Assembly (NCBI GenBank): GCA_000320605.2 | Contig: KB445791.1 | Location: 2,723,057 to 2,787,056 of the forward strand | Reading direction: 5' to 3' | DNA: 64,000 bases | From: Gelatoporia subvermispora B | Taxonomy: Eukaryota; Basidiomycota; Agaricomycetes; Polyporales; Gelatoporiaceae | Shown: positions 56,446-64,000 of the stretch, one piece after another | Numbering within the stretch: position 1 is the first letter of the stretch | Layout: each line of letters begins with the position of its first letter | The notes under the pieces: generated by a model | The model's input: the letters and a program-made list of their open reading frames with translations, nothing else | The model's database searches: none | Told to the model about the DNA's origin: nothing | Translations under genes and position numbers: made by a program

Positions 56446-57478
56446 TATTCACACAATTCATAGATTTCATCATGCTATGTACTATCAGCATTGCTATCCA
56501 GTCTTGGGACTCTGTAGTAGAGGATCTCTCTCGCATGCATCATGATTTATTAGATCCATGTTCTCGTTGTATTTCATGTAGGATACACTTGCTAATGTAA
56601 CATACGTTTTGCGATTGCTCTGCTCCCGACACGCCAGCTTCAGGATGCTCGGGCAATTGAGAAGCAGGACTTCCTGTGGCAGCTGACGAAGCATTGCAGT
56701 CATGCAATGGGCCGAAGATAAGCAGACGAATGTCCAGACTTCGGACAACGGGCAGCGCTCAATTGGGAGCTAGGCAGCGGAATCGCCCGGATTGTATAGG
56801 CGTCTGACTGCGGCCGTTTACATTGCCCTGGCCAAGATACCGAGTAGACAGATAGGGATGGGAACCGCGGACCCCAGCAGGCCGCCGTGAGGTATTCTGG
56901 ACCCTGAACTCAAAAACGGACACTTCTCGGCAATGGCCTTTCCCAACAAGACGGTTGGCAACGCTGGGCATGCAGCATCGCGCCCGCACCTAGCGCGCGA
57001 ATGTAAATAGGTGATGCGCAGCTGGATTCATACCACCTCGCCCTAGGAGCATGTGGAACCTAAGAGTGATGGTGGAGACGGCGTATGACAGCGCATGAAG
57101 TTCTAAAGGTATGATTAACGACAAGGTTGGAAACACAGACCACAGCGCCAGATACTCTCCCGGACCAATACGCTCATCCACGCTATGCTGGTCTACGTCA
57201 CCTGTGCGAACTCTATGAAGCCGATCCTAAGATCACGAAGTCGGGAGTGAACGTGTGAGGTAGATATATGGTACCAGGTGCTGTGTTTCATTTGCACCGT
57301 TCACACGGGTATAACGTCCAGTCGATCAAGCAGGTGCACACGATCACGGAGTTCCGCAAAGCCAACAATCAATCGCGCACACGCCACGGCACAGGGACCC
57401 TGTAGTAGCGAATACAGCAACCATATGTGACGCCTGGGATATGCCAGTGGGTGCTCCGGTCGCTGGACCACGGGTACG
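56446..57478. other. Convergent intergenic region
   Basis: About 1 kb between the ends of the bZIP and PIG-C genes. The minus-strand frames near 56494, 56759 and 56990 have no start context or recognisable sequence. I see no gene. Confidence 0.6.
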
Positions 57479-58648
57479 TCATGAGGACAAGTTTGACTCG
57501 CTGATTCTGGGCACCGCAGGGTCCCAAGTACCGCGTATCTCGCTGATCAAAACGTGTTAGTCCCGTCCAGTGGGTTCGAAGCAAAGAGGCGCACTTCTTG
57601 AACTTTTGAGCCCAAACCAGCATCGCAGGCGCCAAAAATAATGTGAACGCATAGGAGAGCGTGAACAGACAAGTGACAGCCCGCGACAATGGCCAGGTGA
57701 TGTAGATGGAGAATATGCAAGCACTAGCGGTCAAAGTCACTTGTGGAAGAGTTTCTGTACTCTATGCTTCGTTAATACACCGGTTCCGTACAGAAGCGTT
57801 GAACAATTTCACCTGCAACCGCCGACGTAAAATAGGGAACATGGCAAATAACTGTACTGCGAATAACACCAGGGCAAAGACCGAGATATCGTCAGCAAGT
57901 CGTGATGCTAGGACGACAGACGAAGATATGGCAGCGTTAATGGACAGAACAGACGTCAGCCTGTTACAATCAAATACATTAGCACGAGCAGGTACCAATG
58001 AAATGAACGGCATACTTTTCTCGACGATAATTCTCGGGGGCGAGCGCCGTGTAATCAGCTAAGAGCACATTGAGGATGAACAGAAATGCCGACAGCGCCC
58101 AGATAGAATCGGAAGACGTGGCTGCAGTCAAGGTCTTCAACACTGGTGAAAGTGACATCAACGCCAGAAAGACAAGAATCGAGGACTTGATCGTCTTCGT
58201 GCCTGTTAAGCTTCTCCTGTATGTAACTGAACGGAGGTACGGTATGCAGAGGACTAACGGTTGTCATTACGCGTCTTGATATCGACACCGTAAAGCAATA
58301 GTTCCCACATAGCATAGCCGACAATATATCCCCCGATAGAGACCCAGATCAATGCGCGGGGATCCAGTCCGTGTTCTTTCAGGCGAACGAACACCGCAAG
58401 AAAAATGAAGATTGCAGACAGATGTTGGCTAATTGCGAACGACGCGAGGACCAGAGACCCATAAGTATAGGGTCGGACATTCGCTGTTGAATAGTTTTGT
58501 TCAAGATATCTCTCAACAACTACTTCGCAGAAGACGTACGATTCCTGCTCAGGGAGGACAGGAATGATCTCGGGACGTAGTTATCTGGGTATGGTTTCTG
58601 CTTCCACAGAACCCTCTCCCATTCTGACTCCCAAATTTCTTGTGACAT
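57479..58648 (-). CDS. GPI2: GPI-GlcNAc transferase subunit PIG-C/GPI2
   Basis: Six exons (58648-58540, 58483-58259, 58202-58016, 57960-57813, 57761-57595, 57542-57479) give 299 residues, matching the roughly 300 of this family. Diagnostic blocks are WERVLWKQKPYPDNYVP near the N-terminus, LSPVLKTLTAATSSDSIWALS, LADYTAL, SVLSINAAISSSVVLASRL, FAVQLFAMFPILRRRLQ and the RGTWDPAVPRI end. Seven or eight hydrophobic spans are visible. PIG-C is part of the ER enzyme that transfers GlcNAc to phosphatidylinositol, the first step of GPI-anchor synthesis. Raw frames show only fragments, but splicing restores the whole protein. Confidence 0.94.
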
Positions 58649-59338
58649 TCATGAAGTGTGTAGATTCCCGTAGTATTGCCGCCCGGCAGATTGATGGTGG
58701 TGATTGAGGACTCAAATTAGAGCATTCAAAGATGAAGGCAAGAGGCAACGTCCGCTGCTCACTCTATCTCACGCGGCACCTTACCATCACAGGCTCGAGT
58801 CACGTCATACGTTTAGATTCCGGTGGGTATTCTTCCCTACCACAACCCTCGGTCAGACTTTGCTCACCAACGTCGCCCTGGCCATATCAACGCAACCCCC
58901 GACAAAGACTCCCAATGCACATATTGAATGTAGTATTTACAGAACTGCAGGCAGAGTCCATTTTCAAACCCCCTCGACGGCTACGTCACTGTATCCTCGT
59001 TTTGAGCAGCCCCTTCGCGACAGTAATCCATGCTCAAGTATTGTGTCAATGTAGCTCTTGGTTCAACGGCTGGCAGGGCACGCTTGTAGGGCACAGCAAG
59101 TATCATAGGGTGTCAAATGTCGTGAACTGGCATAAGCTGCAAGCAAGTAATGGGATGCATAACTTCAATTACCCTACGACGCTATTGGTATACAGAAGGC
59201 TAAATAACGAACCGTCGCTTGAGAGGACCCGTGGGTCCGCAGGAGACACACAACGTGTAGGGGGGTGGTGTCGTGAACGTCGGGACGGTGGTGTCCGTCC
59301 ATGCCGCAGATAAGAGCCGTGGTGAGAAATATCAGGGT
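58649..59338. other. Intergenic region upstream of PIG-C
   Basis: 690 bases from the PIG-C start to the stop of the SVIP-like gene, both minus. The plus-strand frame 58732-59313 is not protein-like. No gene called. Confidence 0.55.
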
Positions 59339-59721
59339 TCAATCCCACTTGCAAGGTTTCGTCAGACATTCCAGGATGGAGATCAAACAATGCGCATACC
59401 ACGAGTCGTTCTTCTTGTTGTGATTCAGGTACTCGCGCTGCCGTTCTAGATGCCTCCAATTTCGCAGCAAGCTGGCCCTTGTTGGGGTTCGCTGAGCTTA
59501 TCCCCCGGCTTTGCGCCTAGCAATTGCGAGTGAGCTACTACTGGTACAGCTCCAGCAGTACGTGCTGAACGTACCGCCTGCAGCCGTCGTTCCGCCGCTT
59601 CCGCTGCAGCTGCACGGGGATCGTTGGGACGCTGCCCGTTACTGGGCTGATTGGTATCTGCTGGACCTAGGAGAGTGTGTCCCCCAGAGTGGTTGCTAGC
59701 TTTCGAACAAATAGAGCCCAT
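59339..59721 (-). CDS. SVIP-like small myristoylated protein
   Basis: Exons 59721-59575, 59516-59400 and 59347-59339 give 90 residues; the last exon is nine bases, coding Trp-Asp-stop. The N-terminus MGSICSK has Gly2 for myristoylation and Cys5 for palmitoylation. Residues 36-56 read RAAAAEAAERRLQAAQSRGI, fitting the VCP-interacting motif and close to the AEAAERR...SRGI stretch I recall of animal SVIP, the small p97/VCP-interacting protein that inhibits ER-associated degradation. The end EERLVWD is compact and charged. Both introns have GT..AG borders and keep the frame. Orthology to SVIP is inference from one motif, length and the acylated N-terminus. Confidence 0.72.
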
Positions 59722-59986
59722 GATCTATTGGTACCAGATGAGTCGAAATAGAGATGGAAGAGGAAAACATGGAGCCTCTATACCCCGCAGTCGCGTCTGC
59801 TTCTCAGCGTCAATAACGGAAGCTATTGAGGGTACCTCACGAATTAAAAGGATGACAGAGGATAACTTGCACTGACATCTACGAAGTTCCGGGACAAATT
59901 ACACGAGTGGACTAGAAGAGACTAGGAGGGTATATACAACATAGATATACAATACCGATAGCGATGTGATACTGCACACACATAAC

Positions 59987-60778
59987 TCAAGGCGATGGAG
60001 CGTCCGCTAAGCTGAGATAATCTCCTCGTCGGTCTCTAGAGTGGTTTCGCTGCTCCTCGAGTCTAACGTCCTCCGGCTGTCTTTGAGGTACCCAAGCCTG
60101 GAAGAAGGGGCGGATGGATTAAATTTAAACTTCACGGCAATACGCTCCGACACTTACCTCCCACCACCTGCGACTCGCACTCCAAGGTAAGGAGGTATCT
60201 AGACCGGCTTTCACCATCCTACCCTTTATCCCCGCCCCCAAAAGCAGACCAAAAACGGTAAGGAGGAAAAGGGTCACCACAAGCTGATCTCTCGGCGAGT
60301 CCCTCTCTGGGTTTCGACGCTCGGTCAGCCCCTGGACAGCAAGAAACTACAGTGTAACGGCACGTACGGAAACATCGGGCTTCAACATCTCCCTCCTTTC
60401 CGGTCGCAGTATCTGGGTCCGCATCGCCCAGAGATGCACCAGCACAAATTGGCAAGTTCTGATTCAGGCACCACTGCTTCGTACAGGACAGACATGGTTT
60501 CTTCGGATTGTCAGGGATGTCCATACGTAGAATGGTATAGTTCGAGCCAAAGCAGATACCTATGCTCAACATGAACTTCAGAAACCAGCAAGTCTGTCGG
60601 CATACGTACATTTGCAGAAACTAGTCGCGTCCCATTTGTGTCCGAGGATTGCCTGAGCTGATATCTATGGAGCAGCAGTTGCAAGATCTGAGACCACAAT
60701 TCGTATGTGTCATGAGAGTAACGAGCTCACAGTCAAAGAGCACAGAACCAGATAGAGCCATAGCCTTCGCAGAACCAT
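59987..60778 (-). CDS. Cys-rich membrane protein of unknown function
   Basis: Exons 60778-60731, 60664-60610, 60559-60368, 60306-60158 and 60097-59987 give 184 residues. The first exon encodes only a short signal-peptide-like sequence (MVLRRLWLYLVLCSLT). The luminal part has about ten Cys in pairs (FCKCICF, PCLSCTKQWC, PICAGA) and one glycosylation site, then TATGKEGDVEARCFQRDSPRDQ directly before a single span LVVTLFLLTVFGLLLGAGI. The tail is Arg- and Trp-rich. The pattern suggests an ER or secretory-pathway membrane protein with a disulphide-bonded domain. I cannot name the family. The last exon can be read in two frames; the phase-consistent one ends at 59987, the other would end about 15 bases earlier. 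Confidence 0.68.
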
Positions 60779-60955
60779 AGCGGTCCTCGACAGACCTCCT
60801 GAGGCGAGAGCGCTTACGAGATTTCGCTGTCTTGGTTCGGCGCGTGGCTTCGCGCGTTGCTCCCGTCCATCCATCACGCGTTGCCTCTCCGTCCTCTTAC
60901 TTCTCCTTTCCCCAGAAGCCAATACGCGAGATCTCGCTGCTGCAAGGGGACCGTA
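60779..60955. promoter_or_regulatory. Short bidirectional promoter
   Basis: Only 177 bases separate the start codons of the Cys-rich membrane protein (-) and ARP1 (+), so both promoters must overlap. Confidence 0.6.
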
Positions 60956-62566
60956 ATGTCCGTCGAGTTCGAGGATGTCCTCACAAACCAGCCGGTTGTC
61001 ATCGACAATGTCAGTGACTAGCCTTATGACATCCGAGCCGCAGCGTTCTGACGCGTCTGCTCATGTTTACATTCCCTATGCACTCAGGGCTCTGGTACTA
61101 TAAAAGCTGGATTTGCTGGACAAGACCATCCGAAATGCTTCTTCCCGTCTTTGTGCGTCTTCACGGTTAGGGCCATACCAAGCTGCGCGCATCCGCCGAG
61201 CTAACTCTGGCTGTTCTACGTGGTCTCGTAGTGTCGGCCGACCCAAACACATCCGGGTCATGGCAGGTGCACTTGAGGGCGACGTGTTCATAGGTCGGAA
61301 AGCACAAGAATTTCGTGGGCTATTGAAGATCAAGTATCCCATGGAACACGGTATCGTCACCGATTGGGATGACATGGAGCGAATATGGAATTGGGTTTAT
61401 GCAGAGGAGCTCGGAACACTTAGCGAAGAGGTAAGTCGTTACACCTTCAAGGATGTATGTCTCTCTGACATAGACTGTCAGCATCCAGTACTTCTCACAG
61501 AAGCACCTCTCAACCCTCGCCACAATCGAGACGTCGCTGCGCAAATCTTCTTTGATACCTTCAATGTTCCAGCACTGTATATCTCTGTTCAAGCTGTACT
61601 CTCACTGTGTGTTCTGCTTCTCCAGTCTTTGTGCTTTGATCCTGAGGCTCCATGTATCACCGCAGATATTCATCAGGACGGACTACCGGAATTGTACTCG
61701 ATTCCGGGGATGGCGTGACGCATGCTGTACCGGTGTTTGAAGGCTTCTCGATGCCTCATGCTATCCGGCGAGTAGATGTGGCCGGAAGGTATGTTTGACT
61801 GGCAGCTAGTTGTGTCTGACACTGAAACCAGTATCCAGAGATGTCACGGACCACCTACAGCTCCTGCTCCGGAAAGCTGGCCATCATCTACACACGACAG
61901 CAGAACGAGAAGTTGTTAGAACGATCAAAGAAAAGTGCTGCTATGTAGCTCTAAATCCTGCTAAGGAGGAGAAAGAGTCGCAAGGCCGTAGCGAGGAGTT
62001 CCGTCTACCGGACGGAAATGCGGTACAGGTTCGTACACAGTCGCTGTGATACCCATGCGACCTGACAAGTAGCGGAAAAGCTTGGGCCCGAACGCTTCCG
62101 TGCGCCTGAAATTCTGTTCAACCCAGAGTTGATTGGCCAGGAGTATGCTGGCGTACACCAGGTGGTCGTTGACGCTATCAACCGGGTCGACTTGGACCTA
62201 CGGAAGTCGCTCTTCTCGAACATTGTTCTCAGTGGTGGTAGCACGCTTTGCCGCGGTGAGCTTAACCGTGTTTCGCCCCAAGTGTATTGTTAAATTCTGC
62301 ATAGGATTTGGTGATCGTCTGCTCAACGAGGTCAAAAAGCTCGCACTCAAGGACGTCAAGATCAAGATCTATGCCCCACCGGAACGCAAGTATTCGACAT
62401 GGATAGGCGGGTCAATTCTCGCTGGTCTGAATACTTTCAAGAAGGTATGGTCTTTCAGGCCCTTTGGGTCATGTCTTAGCTTAGATGCACTCTCTTTCAG
62501 ATGTGGGTTTCGGCAGAGGAGTATCAAGAAGACCCTGATATCATTCACAAGAAATTGGGTTTCTGA
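60956..62566 (+). CDS. ARP1: Actin-related protein 1 (centractin)
   Basis: Nine exons (60956-61009, 61088-61152, 61232-61430, 61482-61606, 61666-61788, 61839-62028, 62081-62255, 62305-62444, 62501-62566) give 378 residues. The actin fold is clear: [79 protein letters not shown] and [14 protein letters not shown]. The centractin class is shown by the N-terminal extension before VIDNG, DQ-like changes in the ATP loop and the ending HKKLGF. Arp1 forms the short filament of dynactin, the cargo adaptor of cytoplasmic dynein, needed for nuclear movement in hyphae. Confidence 0.95.
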
Positions 62567-62888
62567 GACATTGATACTGCGCTCCATCTGCGCCGTGCCC
62601 TCAGTTAGCGGATCATATCCTATCTTCCGATAATGATACCCGTCTTGTACTGTTTTCGTAATGCACATATATATCCCTTACTGAACCAAGACCCGTACAT
62701 TTTGCCGTGAAGCCGGAAAGTATGGACACAGCAATTGACTGGTATGATCCGCATGCGCATAAGGACATGAGCATTAAAGGAGAAAAACGGGCATACGCAA
62801 TGGGATACAGCTTTTGCGAGTGCGAGAAAAGAGCGATATGCAATGCACGATGTGACGAGACCGAAGTGATACATAGAGCGCCCAACCT
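62567..62888. other. Convergent intergenic region
   Basis: 3' flanks of ARP1 and the eS24 gene. No gene seen. Confidence 0.6.
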
Positions 62889-63596
62889 CTACTTGCCCTT
62901 CTTCGGAGGCTCGGCAGCCTTGGACTTTTTCGTGCCACGGAGCTACGATGAAAGACTTTAAAACACAACAGCCAGATCGATTCATGGATGTCACACACCT
63001 TCTTCGCACGGTTCTTCCTCTCCTTGCGGAGCTTGCGAGAAGTCTTCGTGGGGGCAGTCTCGAGTCCCGACTGAACAAAACGGATCAGAGGGGACTATGA
63101 TACACAGGACACTGAGAGACGCACCCGAATCAACCGGTACTTGGGCTCGAACTTCCGCTGGGAAGCCTCGTCATCGTAGATCAGGGCGAAACCAGTGCTC
63201 CGGCCGCCACCAAAGTGTGTCCGGAAACCGAAGGGTACAACGCGCGCCTTCTCCGTCTTGTAGATGGCTGCGAGCTTCTCAGAGAGCTCATCCTTGGAGA
63301 CGTTCGCCCGCGAGGGGTGGAGGACCTCCACGACAAATTGGCGGCGAGCCAGAAGGCGGTTGGTGATGAATTTGCGGGTGCGGATGGTGACGGGTGCTGC
63401 TGCGTCGGCCTGGGGAGGAAGGGAGTAACAGAGGGTCAGTAATGCGTCCAGTCCCTGCCCAGGCACTCGCGTGCCATCCGGAAGTCATCGCAGCCATCCA
63501 TCCCCTAATGGCGCGAATCAAGCCCTGCTATCTCTACCAACCACCCTCTGGACGTCTAGCAGCATGCTGGCATGAACACTCACCATGGTTAGTACC
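62889..63596 (-). CDS. RPS24: 40S ribosomal protein eS24 (RPS24)
   Basis: Exons 63596-63594, 63409-63125, 63070-62999 and 62942-62889 give 137 residues. The first coding exon is just the ATG, followed by a 184-base intron; this layout is common in ribosomal protein genes. The protein shows [26 protein letters not shown], the [14 protein letters not shown] helix and [23 protein letters not shown], diagnostic for eS24, and a Lys/Arg-rich tail. It is a small-subunit protein with a role in pre-rRNA processing. Confidence 0.97.
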
Positions 63597-63751
63597 CCAG
63601 CTTTTGATTTTCCTTTACCTTGGCGACTGAGCCCGCTGAGATGTTTTCCACAGTGAGCGGACGAGGGTCGTTCCAAACAGTTGTAAATACAAATGTGGCT
63701 GAACTCCAATGGCGCGCGCTTCCCCAGATCCCCCGGGCCAACTCCGCACAG

Positions 63752-63767
63752 CCTAGCGCTCGCTAGG
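63752..63767. repeat. Inverted repeat CCTAGCG-CT-CGCTAGG
   Basis: Seven-base arms around two bases, in the 237-base divergent promoter between eS24 and the gene at the right edge. Could be a protein-binding site; inferred from position only. Confidence 0.65.
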
Positions 63768-63833
63768 AGTCGTCCATGTCTCGTCTCTCAGAACAACTCT
63801 AGTACTTATTACATTCTCTAGACGACCACTTCA

Positions 63834-64000
63834 ATGACCTCCACTAATTTCGCCTCATCATTCGCGCCATATGTAAGGCGATCATCCCCCCGATTGACCG
63901 CTACAATTGACGCACTGGTCGCGTGCAGACCCCCCCACCAGACGACCCCGCTTACGCATCGTCCTCAAAGCCCGCATCCAGGCCATGGTTCCCAGTGCAT
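63834..64000 (+). CDS. Start of an unidentified gene, cut by the window edge
   Basis: Exon 63834-63872 and an exon from 63929 to the edge read in one frame for 37 residues (MTSTNFASSFAPY, then TPPPDDPAY and a Ser/Pro-rich part). The intron has GTAAGG and a TGCAG end. Nothing identifies the product. Confidence 0.5.
   Translation, partial: MTSTNFASSFAPYVRRSSPRLTATIDALVACRPPHQTTPLTHRPQSPHPGHGSQC

Noticed and set aside
57369..57740. Stand-alone membrane-protein frame on the minus strand
   Set aside because: It is the fifth exon of PIG-C plus intron read-through.
58732..59313. 193-codon plus-strand frame between PIG-C and the SVIP-like gene
   Set aside because: No recognisable sequence and no intron or start context; most likely spurious.
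59333..59345. B-box-like GGTTCAATCCC
   Set aside because: No A box upstream and no cloverleaf; it overlaps the last exon of the SVIP-like gene on the other strand.

Overview
The window is nuclear DNA of a filamentous basidiomycete, most likely an agaricomycete. Genes are dense on both strands and cut by many introns of about 50-65 bases with GT..AG (occasionally GC..AG) borders. The gene content is typical of that class: polysaccharide lyase family 8, GH16, PIG-C, a fungal RasGEF, and a BTB protein of the mushroom type. Most lines of open reading frame are only exons, so I joined exons by hand using splice consensus, phase and family similarity. All complete models close in frame, but individual borders could be off by a few bases. 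No database or aligner was used.

Layout. 1-7000: RhoGEF (+), BTB/POZ protein (-), a 1.5 kb gene-free stretch, ribosomal protein uS3 (+). 7000-15300: two tandem secreted PL8 lyases (-) and a SUR7-like four-span membrane protein (-). 16200-22650: amidase (+), MPP10 (+), SEC9/SNAP-25 (+). 22970-28650: SRA-domain protein (-), CCCH zinc-finger protein (-), an unrecognised conserved protein (-). 29000-33300: Ser-rich GPI-type wall protein (+), MYG1 nuclease (+), SurE-type phosphatase (+). 33400-39730: GH16 hydrolase (-), ribosomal protein eL15 (-), MFSD1-like transporter (-). 40200-50640: class 3 lipase (+), MARVEL-like protein (-), RasGEF with an N-terminal GTPase-like domain (+), DRS1 helicase (-). 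51100-59700: APC4 (+), bZIP factor (+), PIG-C/GPI2 (-), and a 90-residue SVIP-like protein (-). 59980-64000: Cys-rich membrane protein (-), ARP1 (+), ribosomal protein eS24 (-), and the start of one gene that runs off the right edge (+).

Functionally this is ordinary housekeeping (ribosome and its assembly: uS3, eL15, eS24, MPP10, DRS1; trafficking and motors: SEC9, ARP1; GPI synthesis; cell cycle APC4; Ras and Rho signalling) interleaved with secreted carbohydrate-active enzymes. I see no prokaryote-like operon, no CRISPR array, no transposon and no convincing tRNA.

The observations most worth a second look are: a run of five perfect short hairpins in the gene-free interval between MYG1 and SurE; a palindrome cluster upstream of the second PL8 gene; a fungal small VCP-interacting-protein (SVIP) look-alike hidden by two introns and a 9-base last exon; a RasGEF fused to a degenerate small-GTPase domain; and a conserved-looking Cys-rich membrane protein I cannot place.
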